64,000 nt of DNA from Strigamia acuminata (taxonomy: Eukaryota > Arthropoda > Chilopoda > Geophilomorpha > Linotaeniidae). Below are positions 1 to 11,413 of this stretch, one piece after another (the stretch's first letter is position 1; every line of letters starts with the position of its first letter). The translations under genes and the position numbers were made by a program. The stretch is from NCBI GenBank assembly GCA_949358305.1, contig OX442314.1:14749060-14813059 (forward strand). Reading direction: 5' to 3'. A model generated the notes under the pieces. That model saw only the letters and a program-made list of their open reading frames with translations, made no database searches and was not told the DNA's origin.

Positions 1-3000
1 AGCAAACGAATTAAAAATTGATGCTATTTCTTGCAATATGTGGGTGGCATTAAGTGGTTTGATTTGTTTAAACGCAAATTACATTTTGTGTTTACTACCT
101 ACCATTCAAAATTATATATTCTAACAGGACCTGCTTTTATTATTGCAGCATTAAACCTTACAATATGTGACGAAAACTACACTACCTTTCTTACCATATT
201 CATTCTGTTTGATAAAATGGCGTTGTTTCTTTAGTTCGGCTTCTCCTATACACACGTGCACCCTACCGATGATTTTGTTCTCATAGCAACCGTATTGATC
301 TCTCTATGGAAATACAAATGTTGAAATATTTTGTCAGTTGTCACGGTATTAGTTTTTCAGAATTCCAAAGATAATCAAGATAAAAATGTCACTGTTTAAT
401 AAGTGTGTATTGATTAAAGATACAGGCCAAAATAGGAAAAATTAATTTTCTTTACAGCTCTAACTTTCTATTTTTATTTAAAACTACGTGTGTAACAAGC
501 TGAAGTGAACAAAAATTTAAAAAAAATTGTTGTATTTTAACCAGTTGTAAAGATTTTCTGTTGTAGCATCTTTCCATATTTGTGCTTATTTGTATTTGTA
601 TTTTTTAACTTGTAAGTTGGACCGTGGACGGACTCCCAATTTTAAAAATAGCCCAATATGAGTCTAAACTTGACGGTACCTCTTTTTTATGGCATATCAA
701 TATGCAGCTATTTTTACAATATAAACTGGCGTTTCGTATCATTTTATCGTACAGCCAAACTAAGAATTGTTTTTAAAAAAGCAGTCGTAAAAGTGGTACC
801 AAAATAAATCACACGTATTTAAATTTTAATCTAATTCCACCCACATTATGTACTATTAATAGTTTATCATTCTGTGGAATCAATCAAACCGTGCTGTAAA
901 TCTTATCAAAAACACTAAAAATAGAAAGTAAATGTCGGGTTCGATAAAATTCAACTCTCCAGATGTTATCCATCAAACTGCGCAAATGAACCATTTATAT
1001 GCGTAGATCTAATTACTGGCAATCACTTTATTACAGACAAAAAACCACCATTCCATCATTTTCATCATTCATCTAATTCAAGATTATTTTCTTTTGAGGA
1101 AATTAAAGTATTTAATTACAAATTTCGACATAGAGCTTAAAATAAACGACAAAATTAGAATTTTTAATGCAGACAGAAGTGAATATTTATTGCAAGACAT
1201 GTTTAGATTTTTTTAAATTTTGGTTAATATTTAAGAAATAATAATAAACTGTTTGAAAACTATGTAATCTATCAGCTATAGAAATCGATACAGGCTTTTA
1301 CCACTGCTACAAGCTTACGCCTACACACTTATTGATTGTTGAGCCCATTCAGAATAACCTGTACGAGGAATAAGAACAAGTACAGAAACGGTTGCTATGG
1401 GGACGGTGACGAAAATAAAGCGACCGTTCATTGTTCAAAGTCATGGCCAGTTTAATAAAACACGAAAAAGGATGCAATATTTATTTAACGCGGGTACGCA
1501 TAAGTAATGCATGGCTGCAATTGAGACAATAAAACGCTTGATAACGACATCTTAAAAATTCTTGGCCTTTCATGAATTCCGAACATCTGCAATGACTTGC
1601 TCTTTGCTGACTTTTAGTAGACATTACTCTGTTATTATTAATTGAAGAGATGTTCTGAAACGTTTGAAGGACAACATCAATTTGAAGGTCAAGGGTAACA
1701 GCGGTAAAGAGAAAAATCAATGGTCGGTTTGTGTAGGAGAGTCCTTCTCTTAAACTGAATGCTAATCTAATTAGTCTCCGAATTGATGTAAGTTTGTGCT
1801 TAGAAAACATTGGTTACAATATAATGGTACCCGTATTATACAAATGCTGCCTCGTTTTGAGAGTTTTTAAACGTTGAAGTTGCTTGCTGAGTTTTAATTT
1901 TGCTAGTAAATTTTAATATATTATTAATTTGTTATTGTGGGTTTTATGTTTTAAACTTTAATTTGGTGCTGTTATTAAGCTTTAATTCCAATATACGCTA
2001 ACAGTTTTTTCTTTTTTTTTTGAAAGAAAGAAAGAATATTTTGGAAAAAATGCAGACTCATGGTAAGCAAATCGCTTGAATGCTTTTACATGAGAATAGT
2101 TGTGTTTCATAAGCTGTGAAATAAAAATTTCACATTATTAAAACTTAAATGGCATGATGTTAAAGTTTTGATTCTGATATTTTAAAAAATAAAAATTGTA
2201 AAATTACTATATATAGACGCAAGTATACAAAAACCAAAAACGTATGAATTTTGACAAGTTTCTACCGGTATGTAATATAAAAACGTGTTTATTATAATTT
2301 ATAACAGGGAGTTTAGATGTGCTCAAAACTAAATTCTAAATATAGTTTAGTCATAAAGAAAGAATAATTTTTTTTGTAGATTAAAAAAAATTGATGTTTA
2401 GTTTAAGTCAATCTAATTAGAGAAAATGCAAGTATTTACTTTTCAAAAATGAAAAAAAATCTCTTGATTATTTGTAAATGAGAGGCAATATTTGAGCGTT
2501 GTTTGTTTATGCAGTATTTAAATTTTAAACAAATTACTGTTTGCAACCGCTATAGTTTGATTTTCTCTTGGGTTTCAAGATCTTTTTTGATCACGGCTTA
2601 GCGGTAAAGGTCAAGGTTTTCTCTGATTTATAGCTAAAGGTGCGCGCGGGCAGAAAAGGAATTAGGGAAGAAAAAGAATACTAAGTGCAAAAAACATTAA
2701 CTAATCGTAAATTATATAGAACATAATTTTTATTTTTATTCCTGCTTTTTATTTAGCTTTAAATTTTTAAGTTAGTTTAAAGTAATTTAAATAGTGGTAA
2801 TTGGTTTTATCTTACTTCTCAGAAAATGATATGTGATGACAGTAAAAACACCATTTTAGGGAAACACAACATATTTATTTTTTTAGGATTAAATGTCATG
2901 CGGCAGTTGGTGTCAATGAAAGAAATCGACACCACTCTTGATGGAAAGAAGGCTAGCCTTTTTTTCAAAACATGAAAAACATTCTGGGAAACATAATCTA

Positions 3001-3229
3001 ATTTTACACATCAACATTGCATATTAATTGGCTTTGTTTTCGTGCACTCAGATATGAAGTTTTTCTGACAACTAGCTGTCATTTAATACTTAAACTGTTT
3101 CTATTCAAGATTATTTTAAATGATTATCAATGATACCAATCTTTATTCTGTCACTTAAGACGAGTTCCAGACGGCATTGCAAAGAGCCAATTGGATGAAA
3201 CTTAAGTACTTCTTACAATTTGTGGTTTA
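1..3229. other. AT-rich region without a supported gene
   Basis: I see no reading frame here with family resemblance, splice-supported continuation or codon structure. The longest frame, on the minus strand at 1481-1810 (109 codons), has no recognisable domain or flanking exon. The DNA is AT-rich with scattered homopolymer runs. The last few hundred bases may hold the promoter of the small cysteine-rich peptide gene that follows. Confidence 0.5.
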
Positions 3230-3262
3230 GTGTTCAATTCAAATCATTTCCTCACCACTGAA

Positions 3263-3484
3263 ATGTTTGCCTGTTTTGTTCTCTTTGTCTGCGTTGCGGG
3301 TGCATTTGGAACAAATGATGATACAAGGAAAATAGAAATGAAGACAAAATTTCCCATGAATCTTATTTGTCCATGTAGAGAATGTGTGTGTTCTCCCAAC
3401 GATGCAGTTTGTATTCGAAAATGCGCTGTATCATGTCCGTGTCCCATACCTGGTCCTTTAAGAAAATTTCGAGAAATGCTTTGA
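3263..3484 (+). CDS. Small secreted cysteine-rich peptide
   Basis: This short frame starts with a clear signal peptide: a hydrophobic stretch beginning MFACFVLFVCVAGAFG with likely cleavage after the final glycine. The mature peptide is about 57 residues and has eight cysteines packed into roughly 27 residues, in the order CPC, C, C, C, C, C, PC, followed by a basic tail. An in-frame ATG lies 11 codons upstream at 3230, but the inner start puts the hydrophobic core at the N-terminus and is preferred. Just after the stop there is a good donor (GAAC then GTAAGT, near 3494) and an acceptor near 3567, so the 3' UTR is probably spliced. An AATAAA signal follows near 3620. Size and cysteine density fit an antimicrobial, protease-inhibitor-like or venom-like peptide. 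I do not recognise the cysteine spacing, so function is open. Confidence 0.55.
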   Translation: MFACFVLFVCVAGAFGTNDDTRKIEMKTKFPMNLICPCRECVCSPNDAVCIRKCAVSCPCPIPGPLRKFREML

Positions 3485-3629
3485 GAAAACTGAACGTAAG
3501 TATTTTAATTGAAGAAATTAAATATATTTATTTTATTCTTATTTCTTATTCTTAATTCTTATTTCAGATATTTATTACATCATCAAACTTTAACTGAACC
3601 CGAGTAACGTTATAACGTAATAAATATTG

Positions 3630-4559
3630 TATGAAACATCAACAGCACTGATAAAACGATTTTTTTGAAAACAAAAAATTTGAATTTTAAACCCGCAAGG
3701 ATTTAAAATCCATTATAAACTCTTGACGCGTGTACAAGCAATTTTTCTTTTTTACATTATGGTCCAAAATATCTCATTCACATCTATAGAATTTATTACT
3801 TTCGCGTCTTCAAATGAAATGTTATAGTTGGCGCCCGGCATTCGAAATCTATTTTTTCGATACACAGTTGGAAACTAGAAACAAGATAGATCGTTTGGTT
3901 CAATGGCATTGCATTAATTTGAGAATATGCTAGGCTCAGATTTTTGGCAAATCGATTTATTGCAATGACATTTGTAAGTTCGTTGACCCTTTTTGGCTCC
4001 CCCATAGAGAGTTTCTTCCTTATCTCCCATTGACTCGCTGTCTTTCCAGTTTTCTGACCCGAATGTCACTCTCAGTGGATTCAAATTGACAACATGTTAT
4101 TACACGAAATGAATTTTTGATAAATCACTTGCAAAGCACATCCAACTAAAATATTTTCAAACTTCGAAAAGCTTTCACTGTTATCAAAATTACTTCCCAC
4201 CAGAAACGATTGTTTATACAGTTCACATCCGAGCACAATTTCCCTAAACAAACATAGTAGAAATGTATTTTAAACTTTGTAGTGTTTCGATTCAGACGAG
4301 CAAAGTCGGACGTCATTCGAACATAGGGATGGAAATTACCAAGAGAGACGATATTTCTATTTTTAGCCCCGCGCCTGCAATTGAGCGTCGCATGAGCGAG
4401 AACATGTGCGTGAGCAAAGGATCAAAATTTGCGTCATCGGCGCTGCTTGAGACGCGCGCTTTTTGGTCGTGCGTAGGCGGCTTTCCCCGATCGATGAATG
4501 TTTGTCTAGAAATAACGTTGCGGCGCAGCGTCCGCTTTCATTCGGGTGCTTCAATCTTC
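3630..4559. other. Intergenic, upstream of the secreted precursor gene
   Basis: I find no supported coding exon. From about 4260 onward CpG content rises clearly compared with the surrounding AT-rich DNA, and overlapping frames open on both strands (for example 4263-4571). I read this as promoter or leader DNA of the gene whose coding part starts at 4911. Confidence 0.4.
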
Positions 4560-4626
4560 ACTTCGCGTTAGAGCTCCTGGTTTTTTCCGTATTCGCGGAT
4601 CGTGTAGTTTCAGCGTAGTTTATCAA
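4560..4626 (+). promoter_or_regulatory. Probable 5' UTR exon of the secreted precursor gene
   Basis: A good donor (TATCAA followed by GTAAGTGTG) ends this segment at 4626. A pyrimidine-rich acceptor near 4903 lies just before the ATG at 4911. The segment sits at the end of a CpG-rich block, as expected for a first non-coding exon. The 5' limit is a guess because no transcript data are available. Confidence 0.35.
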
Positions 4627-4910
4627 GTAAGTGTGATTTTTATTTCTCTTCATTTCAGACGAAAGCATCAACAATTTAACAAAACTGTTAAGGTAAACTT
4701 TACTTGTTAAACTAAAACTCCGCCTTGACAGCGCAGAATTCGCTTCTCTGCGTAACACTGAGGATGATTACTCTTTTCTCTAACGATTTTTTAAAATTAA
4801 AATCACTATTATATTCTTAAAAGTTGTTTTAATTTAAATTTATTTGTTGAATTTTTTTTAATAATTATTTTTATTTTTATTTTTATTTTTTTTAAGTTCC
4901 TAGCATTACT

Positions 4911-6879
4911 ATGAGTTGGGACCGCTTCATTTATACTTTGGCGAGCGTCGCAGTAGTTTCATCTTATCCAATTTTTAGACAGCAAGGACGATTCGAACCA
5001 CAAGAAATCAATTTCCCACCGGAATTCGCAATATGGCCTCGTCAAGAACCGGCACCGATGTACGGCTACCCCGACTTCGGCGATTATGCCGATCCACGCC
5101 CAGCTTACTCAGAATTGGACATTGTACGCGAGCAATTAGCGCACCCTCAAATCCCACCGTTCATTAAACGCTTTCCAGCAAATATACCTTATCCGTACGG
5201 TGAACCAATTCCGCTGGACGATGAAGAGGAGCAAAATTGGGGAGAAAATGAAGTTTCCATCAACAAACCGGCATTAGAAATGTTGACTGAAGCATTAATG
5301 GAAACACTCGTTCGGAAGAGTGAGTCTGATTCCAATTTACCACCGCCAGAAGATGTCGATTTAGAGAGCGACTTAGTAGTCCAAGAGTTAAAACAAACCG
5401 CTGCTAAAAAATCCTTGCCGCCACAACCGACTGTAAAAACATTTGAAAAATTTCAAGATAAAACTCCCAAAGGATCTGGACAGCAAGAAATTGCTTTGCT
5501 GAGACCGCCAAGTCATTCGCCAATTTTCTCCGCAAAACCAACTGGGGATGGAAAAGCGGCGCCGGTTACTACGCAACAGGTAAATTCTTAAGTAATGTCC
5601 TTCTAAGTAGATAGAATGGCGAATTTGTTTTGGTTTTAAGTGTAGGAGATTTAATTTGGGATTTGGGGAAAGCTGTAAAGTATAAACAAGAAATAATTAA
5701 CAATGTAGTGTACTCTGTTATCTGTACACAGTTTTTCACGCCCTTTGATTCAATTTCCTGGCCCCGGTCGGCTTGTATGGTGTTTGCCTGGTTGAAACAA
5801 ACAAACAATTGATTTCCAACTTGTAAATTAAATTATAAATTTATAAATTAAGTTAACGTTTGAAATGGGAGTGTTTTGTAAATAACGAAAACATGCGATC
5901 CTGTTTTGATCATTTGGGTAATGACAAAAGATTACTTTCATAGATGTTGTTGAAGCCTAACCAAACTGCCCATAATTTTGTTAGTATAACCGGAAAAGCT
6001 TTCCTGCTGGGAATAGTGCGTCAGAAAATTGACTCGATTACGAAACTCGTGTTTTTAAGACCATTAAAAATTATAGTTTCCTCATCATTATCTAGGATTA
6101 TTAGCCGAACAAATTGGATTAAATTTCATTTTTACTGCAACTAGGAAATTGAATTTTAAGAAATAAAATGTTAAATATACATATTTTTATTACTGAAAAC
6201 TACTTTTTTATTGCAAATTTATTACATACATCACAAGTTAAATCTCATTATCCGTTGTCATGGTTACAGCTGTTGCCATATCACATTACCTAAAAATAAA
6301 ATTGCGTAGGAAACTTCTATAGTTACAATTTATTTACTATACTGGTAGAGTGGTTGTCTAATGTAATCCATAAAAAATATCCCATCAGTGAACACCTACT
6401 GTGCGGAGCTTTTGCCACCGGGCTGAGTGCGATCGATGTATTGTAAATTCAACTTGGGCCAACTTTCTGAATGGAGTTGCGAGTGGTGGGTGGGCATTCA
6501 TTCATCCTTTGCTGGTGTCTCTAAACGGTCCACAGCTGTTGAGACTGCGCAATGCGCCAATGCAGAGTTCAATGACGTCAAAGGGTTTCAGCCAAAAAAA
6601 TATGAATGGGATTTTTCTTTATTTTACGTCATATCACTCACGTATTACCATGGCAACATCACTCTCATCCATTAATGTTAATTTCTTACTTCATAGTATA
6701 AGTATAAGTTATATTTAATTAAATCGCTGATTCTGAATTCTATTTATAATTTTTCAATTTCATTACAGGATTCGAAAATGCTTGGAGGTTATGTTAAACG
6801 TCGTCAAACATTTCCATACGTATCGACGGGGGATGATTTGACGAAAGAATTGAGCAAATTGAAAAAAATTGTTCAGTAA
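4911..6879 (+). CDS. Secreted precursor with dibasic cleavage sites (neuropeptide-like)
   Basis: Two coding exons, 4911-5579 and 6769-6879, join in phase 0 (CAACAG|GTAAAT and CATTACAG|GATTCG) and give 259 residues. The N-terminus looks like a short signal peptide: MSWDR, then a hydrophobic stretch to SS, with possible cleavage before YP. The protein is rich in Pro, Glu, Asp and Tyr, has no obvious folded domain, and carries candidate convertase sites: FIKR at about residue 85, RKS at about 138, and YVKRR about 27 residues from the C-terminus. This layout (leader, acidic spacer, dibasic sites, short C-terminal peptide) is typical of prohormone and neuropeptide precursors. There is no C-terminal amidation glycine at the end, and the peptides are not repeated copies. 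I do not recognise the family, and a secreted non-peptide protein remains possible. Confidence 0.55.
5582..6768 (+). other. Large intron of the secreted precursor gene
   Basis: The intron runs about 1.19 kb between the two coding exons. Several short frames open on both strands (for example 6401-6718), but none has a recognisable domain or splice support. Confidence 0.45.
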
Positions 6880-8460
6880 AAGGATTGATTGACATTTTGC
6901 TCACGTAAATCAATCACCGCAGAAATACGTGGGTTTTTATATAAAACTATCGCATAGCTAAAGGAAATAAATTTCCTTCTGGTTACACGCAATGAAGATG
7001 AAGATGCGAGTACCGAAATTCAATTTTTCCAATTACAACGACTATCAATTATTGTTCGCAGTGATAAAATAAAAATGAAATTACCAATAAGTAATCAATG
7101 TATTGGTAATTATATCTTTTTAGCATGTTTCCCGCCTATCCTGTGTTTAGGTGGTGACTTTTTATACCTGCAATAGATGTTAACATATGTAAATAAGTCC
7201 GTCGCTTTGAAATTGTAAAGAAAAATATATTCAATGTGTTTTTGTATCACTGTTCTTAATCTTTAATCATACTGCTGGCACATATCCATATGTTGTAGTA
7301 AAAAGTATGAACTTTAAGAGAAAATGTTGAATATGAAATAAGTGAAACCAGATATGTAAATCTCAGTCTCTTTGGTGTGCCACACGGTAGTATGAAATAT
7401 TAATGATATGACCTTTAACGAAATTAAATTTTGTAAAGCCATCAGGAGAAAGATGTTTTAAGTTGAGATTAACGTGTCTAGTGATGAACTATGCTGTGTA
7501 ATTGCATCTTGTATCAATATTTAATTATACTGATTTTATGTTTTTATTTTGATTGATTTTTTTTATTTTTTTAAAAAAAAATTATGTACTTACAATTTTG
7601 TATTTTTTTATATTTTAGTTGGAATGATTGATATTTATTGAATGAAAAAAATTAATATTTGATATTTAAATATATCACTGAAATTCCGCACTCTTTCTTT
7701 GTGACGGTTTTCCACCACATGTGTTCACAATAACCGTAACTAGAGATAACATTGATTGTTTTGTTTTTCATTGGTGTTTGTTTCTTTTAAATTTGTTGTA
7801 AAGATAAACAAAATAAAATAAAATGCGACAAAATATTTTGCGTAGGAAAACTATTGTAATTGTCTGTTTTCAAACTCACATTGTAGATGGCGTAATCGTT
7901 GTGGCATCTGTAAATTGCGCTATAGGTGGCGCAATAGTTCTAGAAATCGAAATGGTTTTTCCATATTATTATTATTATTATTATTAATGAGATATGAAGA
8001 ATAAAAGTGAGTAATTACCAAATTTGTAAAATTTGTTGTCAATTGAGTTCCATTCATTTTACCACATGATTATGCTTTCGCATGTTGGAAATTACAAAAC
8101 CTGATTTGACATAAAAAATGAAAGGTTTTGTTTTCCAGTACAGTAATAAAATAAACAACAATAAACTTTTTACTAAAAGTAATTTTCAGCATAGTACCAA
8201 AATATTGTTGTTTATTTACTTTATTTTAGCATTATTAGGCCTAATATTAGGCTTAATACTGCTAAATAACAATTGAAATTAGAAAATCGTCTGCGCAGAA
8301 TGGGATGTGCAGTACGAATTTAGCATCAAGATACCGAGCGCGAACTGGTATATAAATAATTAATTAGCATAAATTATTCACAACAAATAAATGTTTATTC
8401 AGTAATTAAAATTTATTAATTTAAACTTTCGTTCAGGAGATATTGTTACTCCACGTTTTG
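6880..8460. other. 3' UTR and intergenic DNA before HHAT
   Basis: The first part is probably the 3' UTR of the precursor gene, with several AATAAA-like motifs near 6965 and 7065. An ATT trinucleotide run lies near 7965-7986. Between about 8145 and 8228 two arms (left TAATAAAATAAACAACAATA and its near complement on the right) form an inverted repeat that could fold into a long hairpin. No coding exon is supported. Confidence 0.4.
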
Positions 8461-8498
8461 ACGCAACCTCATTCATTCGACACGCGCTGAACACTTTT

Positions 8499-8785
8499 AT
8501 GAAGTTTAAAAACTTTGTTGAACTCGCAACGTTCCTCCCGAATGACGGCAATTACAAACAGGTGACAATCGTTCATTTATTTATTGATAGCATTATTAAT
8601 TTCCATTTTTATTTTAATTATTTTAGAAAGACAAAATTCAGCTGAGATTGACTTATCAAAATGAAAGAGACAAAACAAAAGAATTTCTACAGAAAAACAC
8701 AAGCAGGCAATTTACCGTCTTTGCCAAAGCTGGAGATTTATGCGTATTTTTCTATCTGGGTTTACGCATTGTATATCGCCATTGA
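8499..8785 (+). other. Spliced upstream ORF overlapping the HHAT start
   Basis: An ATG at 8499 opens a frame of 21 codons ending in AAACAG|GTGACA. It continues in phase 0 after the acceptor TTTTAG at 8626 for a further 52 codons to a TGA at 8783-8785, about 73 residues in all. The second part overlaps the start of HHAT (ATG 8661) in another frame. The splice pair itself is a good candidate for a leader intron of HHAT. Whether the overlapping frame is translated is unknown. It could simply be chance, or could damp HHAT translation. Confidence 0.35.
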
Positions 8786-11041
8786 TAAAGTCTATCACAT
8801 GGCTTCAGGTAACATTAAGAAAATTGAAATTTTATTTGAGGGGTTTCTTTAATTTGTGTTTGTTTTCTTTATTGACAAAGGAATGTTGTAAACATATATA
8901 AAAGGTCGGAACAGATGGTTTTGCTATCATTAGTTGAACTATACAGAATTTTGTCTTTTGTTGTGGGTTTTAACAAAAACCATTCAGATACAGGTGGTTG
9001 TGTGAATATAAATTTTATGAACAACGATTTTTATATACAGTTGATCTTCTTTAATAACAGAAAAATTCAACTGAAAGAATTAAACGTAAATGATTTATTT
9101 TTAATATTCAGAGTATAAACCATTTTACTCACCTGGGTACTTCGTAGAAGGTTGGAGTTTCTTAGGAAGAGAAAAGGTAAAATTTACAGTTCAGTTTGTG
9201 AATTATAAAAATAAAATTCTGTTTCTAGGATGTGTCTGATACGGAATGGAATGTTTGGTCCGAGAATTATATTGCGTTTATTCCTTGGGTTGTAATACAC
9301 ACCGCAGTATCACAGTTTTTATGGTTGAAACATTCACAAGTAAGAAGTAAAATGTGTTTAATGTCGAATTTATCAAACAATTTGTAATTAAATTAATTAT
9401 TTTTTCAGTTTATTTCATATTTTTATATACTTTTTTCGTCGATTTCGATGGTGTACCTCATTGGTTTATTGCCAACGTTATACTTACTAACGCAAGCATT
9501 AATTATATTTCCTACATATTTATTAAAAAATAGAATAATCTGCTGGGCAGTTGGATTAACATTATTAGTTTTTGTTAATATTTATCCATTTTCACAACTT
9601 TTGGTAAGCGAACGGGAAAATACTTTTGCTATTCAATTATGGTTATTATTGTCTCTTTTAATTGTAGGCATATATCGTTGTTCCGTATTCTAATGAAGAA
9701 TACATAATGTCAATAGTCACTGCGTGGTTAATTATACGTGGTTTAAGTTTTTCTTTGCATCGTTGTAGCGAATCTCGTAAATCGAAAACACTTCGACAAG
9801 ACCTGAGCCATTATTTAGGATTTTGTTTTTATTTTCCTCTTTTGTATACAGGGCCTTTAATGATGTTCAATGATTTTGAAAAACAGGTAAAAATTTTACA
9901 ATTTGAGTTCATCTAACATTTTAAAATCAACTTTTTTTATTTTAGCTATTAGCGCCTAAACCAAAATGGGACAAACGCAGATTACTGTACAACACACTGA
10001 ATATTTTTCGCTACGTCTTTTGGTTCCTTTTCAACGAGCTCACACTTCATTATCTATATATTCACACCTTCCGTCTTTATTTGAATTTGTTAACACGTTG
10101 TCCTCGGTTGGTGCTAAATGGTCTTGGTTATTCGATTTCTCAATTTTTCATGAATAAATACACTGTCCTCTATGGCTTGCCTGGCGCAATTGCACAACTT
10201 GAACATTACGATCCTCCACCCAAGCCAAAATGTGTGGCCCGAATTTATATGTATTCTGATATGTGGAGGTATTGACGTATGTAATATATTTAATTTATAT
10301 AATTTAAAATTTATTTAAAAAAATATTAATTATTCAACTTTTTCTAGGTATTTTGATCGTGGGTTGTACACTTTTTTCACAAAGTAATTTATTCTTAGAA
10401 TTTATTTATTTATTTTAATTTGCTACATATAAATTTTCTTTTTTTTAGTTACATTTACGTACCTGTTTTGGGAGTCAACAGCAGTACTTTAAAGAAATTA
10501 ATCGGGACTAGCTTGTGTTTCACATTTGTTTTTCTTTGGCATGGCGCAACGTACACAAACTTTGTATGGGCTCTGCTTAATTATGTTGAAGTTACTCTTG
10601 AAATGATCGCTTCCGCAATCGCTCGAAATGACCATGTCGTAAAATTTGAGGTAAATCAATGTTATTGAATTCTGTTATAATATTTACAAAATTTAATTAT
10701 TCGTTACAGGGACGGTGGATAAGTCCAACATGGTCTCGACGTTTTCACGGGTTGTTTGCAGTGCCTTTGCTCTACTTAGGTTGTGTTTCAAATTTTTATT
10801 TTCTAGTTGGTCACGAAGCGACAGATATTATGATTGACAGATTGATTATTAACGGTGATTATTTGACAACTCAATGTATGAATATTTGTTTATTTTTTAA
10901 TTTTTTTTTTAAAATTTTATTTCAGTACCAATTGATTATTTCTTTTATCAAAGTTTCTGTTTATACTGTATGTGCCAAGTATCGATTGAAGTGGATAATT
11001 GGGAGAAAAGAAAACGCAAAACTACAAAGAATGCAAGCTAA
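8661..11041 (+). CDS. HHAT: Hedgehog acyltransferase (MBOAT family)
   Basis: HHAT is an ER multi-pass enzyme that attaches palmitate to the N-terminal cysteine of Hedgehog proteins (fly Rasp/Skinny hedgehog). Ten exons join in frame: 8661-8808, 9112-9176, 9229-9339, 9409-9603, 9668-9886, 9946-10268, 10348-10383, 10449-10650, 10710-10854 and 10926-11041, giving about 519 residues against 493 in human. Many hydrophobic segments are present. Family landmarks in order are a PKCVARI cysteine, MWRYFDRGL followed by YIYVPVLG, and the MBOAT histidine in FLWHGATY. The Asp and His correspond to the conserved active-site pair. The last exon must be read in the frame giving YQSFCLYCMCQVSIEV, which matches the family C-terminus. 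Reading straight through from exon 9 gives a wrong tail. The gene is intact and looks functional. Its 3' end has been copied repeatedly into the serpin array downstream. Confidence 0.9.
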
Positions 11042-11413
11042 TTGAAATTTATGCTTTTTCTAGTATAATTTTGTCGTAAATAAGGTTAACAACTAGTAGA
11101 AACAACATTGTAAATTACATAAAACAATTTTTATATAAATTTATTAAAACTTGTCAAATACATTTATAAATATTACGGTTAAATTTTTGTTAACTAACAA
11201 CAAAATAGAATCCCCTTTTAGGTGATCTAAAGTTTGGAAATTATGTTAATATAAAACAAAAATTTTAGTTTGCTTGAAATTTAATTTTTTTATTCAAAAA
11301 TTAATGCACTTTGTGACTAGCTTCAGTGGGTTTTACATTCTTATCTACAATATTTTTCAACTATTTAATTTTTTTTATTATAGTTTTAACAAGTGGCAAC
11401 TTAATATTTACAA
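11042..11413. repeat. HHAT-serpin spacer, duplicated through the array
   Basis: This spacer separates HHAT and serpin A tail to tail. Blocks of it recur at about 13381-13450, 19730-20047, 22027-22135, 26295-26660, 28845-28900 and 29310-29390. The shared motifs include an AACATTGTAAATTACATAAA block and the phrase AACAAGTGGCAACTTAATAT that directly precedes the serpin stop codon. It marks the duplicon boundaries. Confidence 0.7.

Noticed and set aside
1481-1810. 109-codon minus-strand frame
   Set aside because: No domain, no plausible exon partners, and cysteines scattered without pattern. Length is within chance range in a window this size.
4263-4571. 102-codon plus frame and its minus-strand shadow in CpG-rich DNA
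   Set aside because: Both strands open together in a GC-richer promoter-like patch. No domain is recognisable, and it lies directly before a better-supported 5' UTR exon.
6401-6718. 105-codon frame inside the precursor gene's intron
   Set aside because: Low-complexity content, a competing overlapping frame, and no splice or family support.
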